Shown here: in pieces, positions 10,233 to 20,131 of the stretch
How positions within the stretch are numbered: the stretch's first letter is position 1
Layout of the letters: each line of letters opens with the position of its first letter
DNA from: Erwinia sp. OLFS4
Lineage (GTDB): Bacteria; Pseudomonadota; Gammaproteobacteria; Enterobacterales; Enterobacteriaceae
Direction: 5' to 3'
Assembly (NCBI RefSeq): GCF_002752165.1
Contig: NZ_MOMB01000005.1
Location: 58,442-122,441 of the forward strand
Length of the DNA: 64,000 nt
Translations under genes and position numbers: made by a program
Notes under the pieces: generated by a model
The model's database searches: none
Told to the model about the DNA's origin: nothing
Seen by the model: only the letters and a program-made list of their open reading frames with translations

Positions 10233-11732
10233 TTATTGCGACAGGCCTTCGGGCGCGCTACCCGCGGTCAGATAGCGGCTGATAAACTGGTCGAGGGGCA
10301 TTTTTTCACCGTTCATGGTTATCTGCCCATTGGCAAACTGCAGGCTGGCAACGATGTTATTATCCTGCTGAGTGGTCAGCTTAAACATCTGCCCCATCGC
10401 GGCAAACCCTTTCACTTGCTGATCGGCCAGTTTCGCCGACTGTTCTTCACTGTTTCCTTCAGCGATGCCAACGCGGGTCATAACTTCGCTGGCCATTGCC
10501 ATGGGAATGACTAAGCGGGCATCAAGGGATTTCACCACGTTATCCGCCATCTGATTGATATTACCTTCATCGGCCGGAGCAGCAGAGCTGGAAGGATCTT
10601 TCAGGCTGGCGGTGAAATTAAAGGTACTTTCACCTTTGGCATTTTTCCAGCTCAATGGTGCAATACTGATAACCGGATTACCCTTAAGTAACAGCGGCAG
10701 GTTGCTGGCAAAGGCCTCACGCGATTTTTGTTGCAACAGCTGCGGGTCAACATTGGGCTGGTCGATTAACGGTTGCATCTGAGTACGGTAATTTTCCGAG
10801 AAAGCTTTAAGTGAGGCGGCATCAAGCTGCGATAATTTTACCGTCAGCCTGGCGGAACCAAAATCCTGGCCCTGCAGTTTCACGGCGTCCATTTTATAGT
10901 CGAACTGGCCGTTAATATTTTTGCTGTCGCTGGTGAAATCGGACAGTAGTTGTAAACCTTGTGCGTTAATGACTTCTTTATCTTCGATACGGGTGGTAAA
11001 GCTTTTCAGATCAACAGACTGATTACCCACCCGCAGATCGGCTGCGCCAGGGTGGGTCTTACCGTTGAAAGACAGGCCATTAAAGCTCAGTAATACCGGC
11101 ATTCCCATATCATTTTTGCTGGTCACTGCCAGATCGTCAACCAGGCCTGAGTAATTAAGCTGATTACCCTGGTTATCGGCAGAAACGGTTAACTTACCGC
11201 CATTAAACGCCAGCCGGTCGCCACTTTTGCTGTCCTGATAATCCAGGGGTAACAACCTGATATCACTGGTGGTGTCGCCGCCGTAACCAATACGCGTATC
11301 GCCGCTAATAAAAGGTTTATCTTTGGTCAGTTCAAAGAGTTTGCGTACCGGGTCGGTATTTTGCAGTTCGCTGTGCACCGAAGCCATGCTGGGAATCAGG
11401 TTAAATTTGCGCAGCTGAGAAAGCGGGAAAGGGCCGTGATGAAGCGTTTCCTGAAAAACCAGGCTCTGTCCCGGTTTTAATAACGCATCATCAGTGGTCT
11501 GTGAGCTGGACTGAATAATCAGCTTAACCTGACTGCTGAATACTCCACGCTGGTAATCCTGATAGCTCAGCGTCAGATGCGCCTGCGGCATTTGTTGTTG
11601 CAGCCAGTTATTGGCGTTCTGTAACGCCTGATCGCGGTTCTCTTCCAGTTTTTTCCCGGTGAACCAGGCGCCGCCCGTCAGGATAATCCCCAGCGCTACC
11701 ACCACGCCGACCGCTATCTTGGTCTTTTTCAT
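10233..11732 (-). CDS. ydgA: DUF945 family protein YdgA
   Basis: Conserved protein of about 500 residues with an N-terminal uncleaved membrane anchor (VGVVVALGIILTGGAWFTG, residues about 8-26) and a large periplasmic domain of the DUF945 family; its function is not well defined. Three possible starts lie in tandem: GTG 11738, ATG 11735 and ATG 11732. The ribosome site AAAGGA is best spaced from 11732, giving MKKTKIAVGVVVALG like the E. coli protein. It is flanked by manA upstream as in E. coli. Confidence 0.9.
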   Translation of the reverse strand: MKKTKIAVGVVVALGIILTGGAWFTGKKLEENRDQALQNANNWLQQQMPQAHLTLSYQDYQRGVFSSQVKLIIQSSSQTTDDALLKPGQSLVFQETLHHGPFPLSQLRKFNLIPSMASVHSELQNTDPVRKLFELTKDKPFISGDTRIGYGGDTTSDIRLLPLDYQDSKSGDRLAFNGGKLTVSADNQGNQLNYSGLVDDLAVTSKNDMGMPVLLSFNGLSFNGKTHPGAADLRVGNQSVDLKSFTTRIEDKEVINAQGLQLLSDFTSDSKNINGQFDYKMDAVKLQGQDFGSARLTVKLSQLDAASLKAFSENYRTQMQPLIDQPNVDPQLLQQKSREAFASNLPLLLKGNPVISIAPLSWKNAKGESTFNFTASLKDPSSSAAPADEGNINQMADNVVKSLDARLVIPMAMASEVMTRVGIAEGNSEEQSAKLADQQVKGFAAMGQMFKLTTQQDNNIVASLQFANGQITMNGEKMPLDQFISRYLTAGSAPEGLSQ

Positions 11733-11831
11733 CATCACATCCTTTCTAATCCATCATGCCGGTGCGCCTTGTGCATCCTGCTGGCCGCTCCGGCGAGGTG
11801 TTTAAGCAATCGGTTGAATGATAACAGCTAT

Positions 11832-13031
11832 TTAAGAAAGTGTCTTTGCTTCGCTTTCATCCAGCTGATTATAGACCCGCGCAACGCGACCGGTTCCGGC
11901 AAGCATTACGGGTGACTCACAGGCAGGTACAAAGCAGGATTCGCCGGGTGCTAATTCAATCTGCTGATCCTGGCGGCTGATGATGGCTTTTCCTTCGACA
12001 CAAAACAATATTGCGGCGCTCTGCTGGCTGATGCGGCTCGGTGTCGGTTTAACAGTATGTAAAGCAAAAGCAAAGTCATCAACCGGTATCGGAAAAATCA
12101 GCATGTCACCTTCCGCCTGTGGCTCCGTACGCAAGGACGCATAAGGTTTGGCGCGAAATTCCAGATTGGCCAGCAGCTCGGGAATATCGATATATTTAGG
12201 CGTCAGTCCGGCGCGCAATACATTGTCGGAATTTGCCATTACTTCCAGCGCCACGCCATCAAGATAGGCATGCGGTGTTTGCGCAAATAAAAACATCGCT
12301 TCGCCAGCTTGCAGCGTAATCACATTTAGCAGCAACGGCGAAAACAGACCGTTATCCTGCGGATAATCCACCGCGATAGTGCGAATGATATCCCAGGGTT
12401 CACCCTGCTGACTGTTGAGCGCCGCTTTTAGCACGCCGATTGCCCGGGTTTTGCTGTCACCTTCCATTGACAGCAGGCTGGTGAACAGATGGCTTAAGCG
12501 TTGCTCATCCGGTGCCTGCAGAAAATGGGCGATAGCGGGGTGGGCGCCGGCTATCGGTTGCAGCAATGAAATCATTTCGTCCTGCTGGCGAAAACCGTTA
12601 ATGGCTTTAAACGGTGTCAGTGCGAAAACCAGTTCAGGTTTGTGGTTGGCATCTTTGTAATTGCGTTCAGGGGCGTCAAGGGGAATACCCGCTGCATTTT
12701 CTCTGGCAAAACCGGCTTCAGCGGCAGATTTACTCGGATGGACCTGAATTGACAGCGGCTGAGCTGCACTGAGTACTTTGAATAAAAAAGGCAATTCGCC
12801 AAAGCGGCGGGCCACTTTTTCTCCGAGCATGGCCTGCGGATTGTCGGCGATAAGGTCGCGTAATGAGCGTTGTCCAGTGGGCGTAACGACATGTGAAGGG
12901 CTTTTCGGATGAGCCCCCATCCAGAGTTCGGCCAGCGGACGGTGATCGGGATTGGCGATATGGTAAAGCTCGGTTAAGGCGGTTTTACTGCCCCATGCAT
13001 AATATTGCAGTGAATTAATTAATTTTTGCAT
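11832..13031 (-). CDS. manA: Mannose-6-phosphate isomerase
   Basis: Zinc enzyme interconverting mannose-6-phosphate and fructose-6-phosphate, linking mannose use and GDP-mannose synthesis to glycolysis. It is 399 residues with the type I signature: SIQVHPSKSAAE with the metal-binding Gln and His, NHKPELVFALTPF with the catalytic-region Glu, and HAYLDGVALEVMANSDNV with the third-ligand His. It is divergent from fumC across about 200 bp. Confidence 0.96.
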   Translation of the reverse strand: MQKLINSLQYYAWGSKTALTELYHIANPDHRPLAELWMGAHPKSPSHVVTPTGQRSLRDLIADNPQAMLGEKVARRFGELPFLFKVLSAAQPLSIQVHPSKSAAEAGFARENAAGIPLDAPERNYKDANHKPELVFALTPFKAINGFRQQDEMISLLQPIAGAHPAIAHFLQAPDEQRLSHLFTSLLSMEGDSKTRAIGVLKAALNSQQGEPWDIIRTIAVDYPQDNGLFSPLLLNVITLQAGEAMFLFAQTPHAYLDGVALEVMANSDNVLRAGLTPKYIDIPELLANLEFRAKPYASLRTEPQAEGDMLIFPIPVDDFAFALHTVKPTPSRISQQSAAILFCVEGKAIISRQDQQIELAPGESCFVPACESPVMLAGTGRVARVYNQLDESEAKTLS

Positions 13032-13227
13032 GATTAATACCCATATTGGCAGTGAGTTAACTGTTGGCTATTAAAACAGAAAGCCGCGGAAAAGACATTC
13101 AATGAGCAATAACTCCGGCTGAGTCTCATAATATAATGTTGATCTATGTCACTCTATGCGGCGAGCTTTCCGCCGGCAGCGGCAGGAAAACCGTTAATAA
13201 TTGATATTTGTGCTAAAGGAGACAGTA

Positions 13228-14625
13228 ATGGTTGCCAATCGCATTGAAAAAGACTCAATGGGGCCCATCGATGTACCGTCTGAAAAGCTATGGGGCGCAC
13301 AGACTCAGCGTTCACTGGAACATTTTCGTATTTCAACCGAGAAAATGCCGACCGCTTTGGTGCATGCACTGGCGCTGACTAAGCGGGCTGCAGCAAAGGT
13401 TAACCAGGATTTAGGCCTGCTGCCGGCCGAGCGCGCTGCGGCGATTATTAAAGCGGCCGACGAGGTGCTGGATAATCAGCACAGTGACGAATTTCCGCTG
13501 GCTATCTGGCAAACCGGTTCCGGCACCCAGACCAATATGAACATGAATGAAGTGCTGGCAAACCGCGCCAGTGAATTGCTTGGCGGTGAGCGCGGTATGT
13601 CGCGGCTGGTTCATCCCAATGATGATGTGAACAAGAGCCAGAGCTCTAATGACGTGTTTCCTACGGCAATGCATGTGGCGGCGGTGATTGCATTACGCGA
13701 ACAGCTTATCCCCCAGTTACAGCAGCTGAAAAACACCCTGAGTCAGAAATCAGACGCGTTTAAAGATATTGTTAAAATCGGCCGCACGCACCTGCAGGAT
13801 GCCACACCGTTGACGCTCGGGCAGGAAATTTCCGGCTGGGTGGCCATGCTGGAGCATAACCTTAAGCATATTGAAAACAGCATTCCCCATCTGGCTGAAC
13901 TGGCCCTGGGGGGAACCGCAGTGGGCACCGGGTTAAATACCCACCCTGAATATGCTGTACGTGTGGCAAAAGAGCTGGCAGCGCTCACCAGACAACCCTT
14001 TATTACTGCGCCAAACAAGTTTGAATCCCTGGCAACCTGCGACGGACTGGTGCATGCGCATGGTGCGCTGAAGGGGCTGGCGGCATCGATGATGAAGATT
14101 GCCAACGACGTGCGCTGGCTGGCTTCAGGTCCGCGTTGTGGGATTGGTGAGCTGGCTATCCCGGAAAATGAACCGGGTAGCTCAATCATGCCGGGTAAAG
14201 TGAACCCGACCCAATGTGAAGCGGTAACCATGCTGTGCTGTCAGGTAACCGGCAATGACGTGGCCATTAATATGGGCGGCGCATCAGGGAATTTTGAACT
14301 GAATGTCTATCGCCCGATGATTATTCACAATTTTCTGCAATCGGTGCGTCTGCTGGCCGATGGTATGGACAGCTTTAATCATCATTGTGCCAGTGGTATT
14401 GAGCCTAATCGCCCGCGGATCAGCCAGTTGCTTAACGAGTCATTGATGCTGGTAACGGCGCTTAATACCCATATTGGCTACGATAAAGCGGCTGAAATTG
14501 CTAAAAAAGCGCACAAAGAAGGCCTGACGTTAAAAGCGTCAGCGCTGAAACTGGGCTATCTCACGGAAGCGGAGTTTGATGCCTGGGTACGACCGGAAGA
14601 CATGGTTGGCAGCATGAAACAGTAG
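13228..14625 (+). CDS. fumC: Fumarate hydratase class II
   Basis: Iron-independent, oxygen-stable fumarase of the TCA cycle. It is 465 residues; the signature [13 protein letters not shown] is complete, with [11 protein letters not shown] and the catalytic-loop [10 protein letters not shown]. The start ATG 13228 follows AAAGGAGA at good spacing; the frame is open 9 codons further upstream. In E. coli fumA precedes fumC, and it is missing here, so any iron-dependent fumarase must be encoded elsewhere. A strong terminator follows. Confidence 0.97.
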   Translation: MVANRIEKDSMGPIDVPSEKLWGAQTQRSLEHFRISTEKMPTALVHALALTKRAAAKVNQDLGLLPAERAAAIIKAADEVLDNQHSDEFPLAIWQTGSGTQTNMNMNEVLANRASELLGGERGMSRLVHPNDDVNKSQSSNDVFPTAMHVAAVIALREQLIPQLQQLKNTLSQKSDAFKDIVKIGRTHLQDATPLTLGQEISGWVAMLEHNLKHIENSIPHLAELALGGTAVGTGLNTHPEYAVRVAKELAALTRQPFITAPNKFESLATCDGLVHAHGALKGLAASMMKIANDVRWLASGPRCGIGELAIPENEPGSSIMPGKVNPTQCEAVTMLCCQVTGNDVAINMGGASGNFELNVYRPMIIHNFLQSVRLLADGMDSFNHHCASGIEPNRPRISQLLNESLMLVTALNTHIGYDKAAEIAKKAHKEGLTLKASALKLGYLTEAEFDAWVRPEDMVGSMKQ

Positions 14626-14657
14626 CCTTAAAGGGCCGCGGTTTGCGTGATTATTTC

Positions 14658-14680
14658 ACCGGGCTTCGGCCCGGTTTTTT
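14658..14680 (+). terminator. Rho-independent terminator after fumC
   Basis: ACCGGGC-TTCG-GCCCGGT followed by a run of T residues, a textbook intrinsic terminator with a stable TTCG tetraloop. Its end overlaps the last codons of the convergent tus gene by two bases. Confidence 0.93.
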
Positions 14681-15608
14681 AGCCTGGTAAGTCACTGTAC
14701 AGATGCAAACGCGGTATCAGCGGCCACAATTGCTGTGCCGTTGGTTTATGACGGTGGGTTATCCGCTGTTGGTCATAGTTGGCTAATACCCCCAGTTTGG
14801 GTAACTGATCGGCATTCTGGCACAGAATCAGCAATGGAGAAGGGCAGGCCAGCTGGGTTTGTTTTTGCTTCTGTGCCTGCCAGATGCGTGCAACCGGCTG
14901 CACTTTAACCGGTCGGCGGATTTTTAGCTGAGCACCGGCAGGCAGCGCATCAATCAGGGCAATCTCGTGGCGCAAATTGTCTGCCCACTGCTCACGCTGC
15001 CAGCCAGGCGCAGCGCGACCGCCTTGCAGACTGGCAAGTAACTTTTCCCGCAGCACAGTTCGGTCAACCCGTTGAATAATTTGTTTATTTGCCCAGCCAA
15101 AGCGTACGCTGTCTGGTGCGTCCAGCAGGGTAATCGTTCGGTATGCATTCAGGGTAATCAGCCCTGGTAACTGTTGATGGACAAACTCAAAACGTTCGGC
15201 CGCGGCAACCTCCGATTCCAGCGTAATAATCTGCTCAAGCCGGTTTTTCAGCAGGTTAATATGCCTGACCTGCTGACGTAATGCGTCAGCCAGCGCAGGC
15301 GCTGCCTGCAGACAAAGTGCCCCCGGTAACCTGACAGCAGATTTCGTGCTACGTTGCGCCGGCTGTTGCTGCATAAATAGCAGGCTATAATGTTGCAGCG
15401 CCTGTGCCAGCGCCGCTTGCGCCAGTAACGGCGTCACCTGAAGCTGTGGCCGGGGATCATGTTCTTCACCTTTGGTTATCTCAGGTAACACGAAAACCCG
15501 GGCCGCCAGCAGGGGCAGGGCGGTTATCTGCTGTTGTAACTGGTGCAGAGCCTGTTCCAGTGCATTAATACACTGATGGAGCCGTTCAATTGCCTGATAT
15601 CGGGACAT
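14679..15608 (-). CDS. tus: DNA replication terminus site-binding protein Tus
   Basis: Monomeric contrahelicase that binds Ter sites and arrests DnaB-driven forks approaching from one side. It is 309 residues, the same length as E. coli Tus. Conserved DNA-contact regions are recognisable: GLITLNAYRT, RFGWANKQII, KIRRPVKVQPVARIW and HRHKPTAQQLWPLIPRLHLY. A Ter site lies about 10 bp before the start codon, so, as in E. coli, Tus probably represses its own transcription. Confidence 0.97.
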   Translation of the reverse strand: MSRYQAIERLHQCINALEQALHQLQQQITALPLLAARVFVLPEITKGEEHDPRPQLQVTPLLAQAALAQALQHYSLLFMQQQPAQRSTKSAVRLPGALCLQAAPALADALRQQVRHINLLKNRLEQIITLESEVAAAERFEFVHQQLPGLITLNAYRTITLLDAPDSVRFGWANKQIIQRVDRTVLREKLLASLQGGRAAPGWQREQWADNLRHEIALIDALPAGAQLKIRRPVKVQPVARIWQAQKQKQTQLACPSPLLILCQNADQLPKLGVLANYDQQRITHRHKPTAQQLWPLIPRLHLYSDLPG

Positions 15609-15614
15609 AGCGGG

Positions 15615-15639
15615 AATTTTAGTTACAACATACTATTGA
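15615..15639 (-). promoter_or_regulatory. Replication termination site (Ter) in the tus promoter
   Basis: The minus strand reads AGTATGTTGTAACTAAA at 15634-15618, identical to the core of E. coli TerB. The conserved G-C(6) end, the non-permissive face, is at the higher coordinate. Forks travelling from high to low coordinates should therefore be stopped and those from the left should pass. This is the same relation to tus and mlc as E. coli TerB. Confidence 0.94.
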
Positions 15640-15731
15640 TTATTTAATAAACGGTACCCGAATGCAACCCCCGCAGATAAAGCTATTCCAGCAGAAGGCG
15701 GTGCCCGGCTCTACTGCGGACACCGCTGTAA

Positions 15732-16994
15732 TCAGACCGCACGGTTTTTCAGCTGTTTTCCAATATACAAGGCAATAATCAGCAGGGTGCTGATAAACAG
15801 CGTGATGCCGGGCCAGCCAAACCGATGCCAGAACAGGCCTCCGGCAGTACCGGCAAGGCTGGAGCCAAGGTAATAACTGAACAGATACAGTGAAGACGCC
15901 TGGCCCTTCGCACGTTTTGCCCGCGGACCAATCCAGCCACTGGCGACGGAATGGGCGGCAAAAAAACCGGCGGAAAAAAGCATCATTCCGCCCAGGATAA
16001 GCCACAATGAACTGAACAGGGTCAACAGTAATCCTGCCAGCATCACGCCGGTGGAAAACAGCATGACGCGACCACGACCAAACACAGCGGTCATCGCTCC
16101 GGCCTTAGGTGAACTCCAGGTGCCGGTCAGATAAACCACAGAAAGCAGACCGACAATCGCCTGATTAAGTGACCACGGCGGCGAAACAAGTCGGTAGCCA
16201 ATATAGTTAAAGAGCGTGACAAAGGCGCCCATCAGTAAAAAGCCTTCGGCAAACAGGAGCGGCAGACCCGGATCACGCCAGTGCAGACGGAAGTTAATTA
16301 ATAAATTTTTTGGGCGCAGGGACGTCGGGCGAAAGTGCCGTGAAGGTGGCAGTATTTTCCAGAACATTAATGCAGAGGCCAGGGCAAAACAGCCGATGGT
16401 GGCAATAGCAGCGCGCCAGGAAAAAAAATCCGCAATCACACCGCTAATTAATCGACCGCTCATGCCGCCAATAGAATTACCGCTAATATAAAGCCCCATA
16501 CTAAAGGCAATAAAACCCGGGTGTATTTCTTCGCTAAGATAGGTCATCCCTACCGCGGCAACGCCGCTCAGCGCCAGACCGGTGAGGGCGCGCATCAGCA
16601 AAATGCCATGCCAGCTTGTCATGGTTGCAGATATCAGGGTGCATAACGCTGCCAGCATCAGGGCGGTGACCATCACTGATTTACGTCCGATAGCGTCTGA
16701 CAACGGACCGGTTATCAGCAAACCAAATGCCAGCAGCGCGGTGGAAACCGACAGTGACAGGCTGCTGGTTGCCGGTGAAACGGCAAATTCTTGTGATAGC
16801 AGTGGCAGAATCGGCTGCACACAATATAACAGGGCGAAGGTCGCCAGTCCGGCAGAAAACAGCGCTAGCGTAACGCGAATAAACTGTGGCGTACCGCGCT
16901 GAATATACTGCGTAGTGGCATGATGCGAGGGCGCGCTAGCAACGGATGGTTGTTCGGGCTGATCGAGTAGTGATGATGCAGAAAGACGACTCAC
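15732..16994 (-). CDS. ynfM: MFS transporter YnfM
   Basis: Twelve-helix major facilitator of the arabinose-efflux-like group; the E. coli homologue has been proposed as an exporter but its substrate is uncertain here. The protein has the MFS loop motif GPLSDAIGRKSVM and the conserved GLYISGNSIGGMSGR segment. I start at GTG 16994 (VSRLSASSLL), 9 bp after AAAGGA, giving 420 residues; the frame is open 13 codons further to an ATG at 17033. It is divergent from the LysR gene ynfL, which probably controls it. Confidence 0.92.
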   Translation of the reverse strand: MSRLSASSLLDQPEQPSVASAPSHHATTQYIQRGTPQFIRVTLALFSAGLATFALLYCVQPILPLLSQEFAVSPATSSLSLSVSTALLAFGLLITGPLSDAIGRKSVMVTALMLAALCTLISATMTSWHGILLMRALTGLALSGVAAVGMTYLSEEIHPGFIAFSMGLYISGNSIGGMSGRLISGVIADFFSWRAAIATIGCFALASALMFWKILPPSRHFRPTSLRPKNLLINFRLHWRDPGLPLLFAEGFLLMGAFVTLFNYIGYRLVSPPWSLNQAIVGLLSVVYLTGTWSSPKAGAMTAVFGRGRVMLFSTGVMLAGLLLTLFSSLWLILGGMMLFSAGFFAAHSVASGWIGPRAKRAKGQASSLYLFSYYLGSSLAGTAGGLFWHRFGWPGITLFISTLLIIALYIGKQLKNRAV

Positions 16995-17089
16995 AGGAAA
17001 TCCTTTACGACATTGCAACGGCAATGCTTTCAAGCTTAAACAGCACTATGTATTATGTCTAATATATTAATAGTCTGGAATAATATGTT

Positions 17090-17980
17090 ATGCATATTGA
17101 ATTGCGCCATTTGCGCTATTTTATTGCCGTGGCGGAAGAATTGCATTTTGGCCGCGCCGCACAGCGGCTGAATATTTCCCAGCCACCGCTGAGTCAGCAA
17201 ATTCAGATGCTGGAAAAACAAATTAATGCCCGACTGCTGGCACGCAGCAACCGCCGCGTAGAGCTGACGGCCGCCGGTGAGCAATTTTTACTCGATAGCC
17301 GTCAGATTCTGGCTAGTGTTAACCGCGCGGCGGAAAAAGCGGCGCGTCTGCATGCCGGTACTCACGGCGAATTACGTATCGGGTTTACCTCTTCTTCACC
17401 GTTTATAATTCAGGTCTCGGATGCGCTTTCCAGTTTCCGTTATCGCTATCCCGACGTGCATTTGCAAATGCAGGAGCTTAATACCCGTCAGCAGCTGGAA
17501 CCGTTAAGCGATGGCCGCCTTGACCTTGGAGTGATGCGAAATACCGAGTTATCTGACTCACTGACCTGGCGTTTACTGATGCGCGAGCCCTTGTGTGCTT
17601 TGTTTCATCGCGATCATCCCCGTGCCCGCGCGGGGAAAATTTCGGTGCGCGAGCTGGCCAATGAGCCTTTTGTATTTTTTGATCCACATGTCGGGACCGC
17701 GCTGTACAGTGAAACACTGGCCCTGATGCAACGTTATCAGGTGAGTCTCAGTATTACCCAGGAAGTGGGGGAAGCCATGACCATCATGGGATTGGTTGCC
17801 GCCGGTCTTGGTGTATCGATTTTACCCGCCTCATTTCGCCGCGTCTCACCACCGGAGGTGGTCTGGACGGCGCTGAATGAAGCCGATGCCTTGTCAGAAG
17901 TCTGGCTGGTATGGTCACGCCAGCGTGAACCGGCTGCGGCCTTGCTGCATATGATTGCGATGCTAACCGGCGATCAATGA
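17090..17980 (+). CDS. ynfL: LysR-family transcriptional regulator YnfL
   Basis: A 296-residue LysR regulator with an N-terminal winged helix-turn-helix (LHFGRAAQRLNISQPPLSQQ, about residues 20-39) and a periplasmic-binding-protein-like effector domain. It has the divergent pairing with ynfM seen in E. coli, so ynfM is its likely target. The 95-bp shared gap is AT-rich. The inducer is unknown. Confidence 0.93.
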   Translation: MHIELRHLRYFIAVAEELHFGRAAQRLNISQPPLSQQIQMLEKQINARLLARSNRRVELTAAGEQFLLDSRQILASVNRAAEKAARLHAGTHGELRIGFTSSSPFIIQVSDALSSFRYRYPDVHLQMQELNTRQQLEPLSDGRLDLGVMRNTELSDSLTWRLLMREPLCALFHRDHPRARAGKISVRELANEPFVFFDPHVGTALYSETLALMQRYQVSLSITQEVGEAMTIMGLVAAGLGVSILPASFRRVSPPEVVWTALNEADALSEVWLVWSRQREPAAALLHMIAMLTGDQ

Positions 17981-18106
17981 GACGTCAGTAGCGGCATTAT
18001 GTGCAGTAAATCACATATCTAATCAAATAGTTGAGGAAGCACTGTAACTGTTTCACCATCGCGGTAAGCTTTATTTTACAGCGTGAAAATAACCGGAGTG
18101 TGGCAG

Positions 18107-19324
18107 GTGCTGGGGGAGAGTCAACCAGGTCATATTGATCAGATAAAAAAAATAAATGCCGGCGTTGTTTATCGCCTTATTGACCAGCACGGCCCCATAT
18201 CCCGCATTGAATTGTCTAAAAAAGCGCAACTGGCACCGGCCAGTATTACCAAAATAGTGCGCGAAATGATTGACGCTCAGCTGGTAACTGAAACGGAATT
18301 TCAGGAAATGGCCAGTCGGGGTCGGCCGGCAACCGGGTTAATTGTAGCTAGCGGAAACTGGCACTATCTGGCATTGCGAATTGGCAATGGTGAACTGATA
18401 ATGGCTCTGCGTGACCTTGCCAGTCGCTGTATTATTGAGGAAAGTCGCCCGTTACCCGTCGACGATGTCCGTCCGTTACAGTTTCTGATTGCCGGACAAA
18501 TTGATGCGTTTTTTTTACGACATCATGACAAACTGGCGCGGCTAACCGCTATCACTATCACCGCACCTGGCCGGGTAAATGCCAGCCTGGGTATTATTCA
18601 CAGCATGCCGTTTTATCCGGTCAACGAGATGCCACTGGCCTCATTTTTATCATCGCGTATTGGCTTACCGGTATTTCTGGCCCACGATATTTATGGCTGG
18701 ACGCTGGCCGAAGCGTTATTTGGTGCGGCTCGCGGTGGCCGTGACGTTATTCATCTGGTTATTGATGATAATGTCGGTGCCGGGGTGATAACCGGTGGAC
18801 GTATCCTGCATGCGGGTGGCGCATCGCAGGTTGAAATTGGCCACATCCAGCTTAATCCACAAGGCCGGGCCTGCTATTGCGGCAATCAGGGCTGTCTGGA
18901 AACCCTGGCCAGTGTTCCTTATTTGCTGGACGAGGCCGCGCAACAGCTCAGAGACTATCCTGATTCTCTGCTTCATCAGCAATTACTCACCGTCGGGGCA
19001 CTTTGTCAGGCCGCACAATGCCAGGATCCGCTGGCGCGCCAGTTAATTAGTGATGTCGGTCAGCGTGTAGGTGGCTTGCTGGCAGTGATGGTCAACATCT
19101 TTCATCCAGAAAAGATCGTTATCGCCTCACCGCTTAATCAGGCGGCAGCGGTACTTTATCCGGCCATCCGACGCGCTATCAGCCAGCAAGCATTATCATC
19201 GTATGGTGATAGGCTGCAGCTTGAAGCTTCAACAATTAATAGTGCGGGCACTCTTGCCGCTGCCGCGCTGGTTAAAGAGGCGCTGTTTGAAGGCTCGTTA
19301 CTGATTCAATTGTTACAAGGCTAA
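18107..19324 (+). CDS. mlc: Transcriptional repressor Mlc
   Basis: ROK-family glucose-responsive repressor that in E. coli controls ptsG, ptsHI, manXYZ and malT and is sequestered by unphosphorylated EIICB-Glc. It has an N-terminal winged helix (ISRIELSKKAQLAPASITKI) and the ROK zinc motif GHIQLNPQGRACYCGNQGC with one His and three Cys. I start at GTG 18107 with GGAG 8 bp upstream, giving VLGESQPGHIDQIK, which matches E. coli; GTG 18083 is an alternative in the same frame. Length is 405 residues. Confidence 0.95.
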   Translation: MLGESQPGHIDQIKKINAGVVYRLIDQHGPISRIELSKKAQLAPASITKIVREMIDAQLVTETEFQEMASRGRPATGLIVASGNWHYLALRIGNGELIMALRDLASRCIIEESRPLPVDDVRPLQFLIAGQIDAFFLRHHDKLARLTAITITAPGRVNASLGIIHSMPFYPVNEMPLASFLSSRIGLPVFLAHDIYGWTLAEALFGAARGGRDVIHLVIDDNVGAGVITGGRILHAGGASQVEIGHIQLNPQGRACYCGNQGCLETLASVPYLLDEAAQQLRDYPDSLLHQQLLTVGALCQAAQCQDPLARQLISDVGQRVGGLLAVMVNIFHPEKIVIASPLNQAAAVLYPAIRRAISQQALSSYGDRLQLEASTINSAGTLAAAALVKEALFEGSLLIQLLQG

Positions 19325-19440
19325 TTTTTCACATTAACATTGCGCTAACGCAATCCCCATCACTTTTATTCTGCTTACACTTTTTTCTCGCACCGGTGAG
19401 TTGGCTTCAGCGGGAGACGTGGCATTCTGGGGAGAATGAA

Positions 19441-20094
19441 ATGAAAAGGGTATTTGTGACAGGAACTGACAGCGCTATTGGCAAGACCGTTGCCTGCTGT
19501 GCACTCATGCAGAAACTGTCTCAGGAAGGCAAACAGGTAGTTGGATACAAACCTATCGGACGTAACAGTCTGCAAACCGCCGAAGGGTTACGTAACCCGG
19601 ATGCACTGGTTTTACAGGCTGCTTCAGGGCTCAAGCTGGCTTATGACGCCATTAATCCGCTGGCCTATGAAGATGATGAAGTCAGCGTACTGTGCAGTAA
19701 ACCCATTAATTATGCTGTACTGAGTCAGGGGTTAGCATCATTGTCTATGCTGGCCGATACGGTAATTGTGGAAGGTACTGGTGGCTGGCGTAATCTGCTG
19801 TGTGATTTACGGCCACTTTCTGATTGGGTAGTGCAGGAACAGCTACCGGTTATCATGGTGGTAGGTATTCAGAGCGGCTGTATTAATCATGCGCTGCTAA
19901 CTTCACAGGCGATCCTCGCTGACGGTTTGCCCTTAGTCGGCTGGATAGCCAACCGGATTAACCCCGGTCTTGCCCATTACGCCGAAATTATTGCCGTGTT
20001 GAGTGAAAAACTGCCGGCACCATTACTGGGGGAAATCCCCTATTTACCGCGTCCGGAACAGCGTTCACTGGCGGATTATCTCTGCGGGATGTAA
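19441..20094 (+). CDS. bioD: Dethiobiotin synthetase paralogue BioD2/YnfK
   Basis: ATP-dependent carboxylase-fold enzyme related to BioD, which closes the ureido ring of dethiobiotin. It is 217 residues with the P-loop GTDSAIGKT, VEGTGGWRNLL and the nucleotide-recognition segment GWIANRINPG. The start ATG 19441 lies after GGGGAGAA, giving MKRVFVTGTD. It sits downstream of mlc as ynfK does in E. coli. There is no other bio gene in the window, so its contribution to biotin synthesis is inferred. Confidence 0.9.
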   Translation: MKRVFVTGTDSAIGKTVACCALMQKLSQEGKQVVGYKPIGRNSLQTAEGLRNPDALVLQAASGLKLAYDAINPLAYEDDEVSVLCSKPINYAVLSQGLASLSMLADTVIVEGTGGWRNLLCDLRPLSDWVVQEQLPVIMVVGIQSGCINHALLTSQAILADGLPLVGWIANRINPGLAHYAEIIAVLSEKLPAPLLGEIPYLPRPEQRSLADYLCGM

Positions 20095-20131
20095 ACACCT
20101 GGCGGCAGCGGACTTCCCTGTCCGCACTGAA

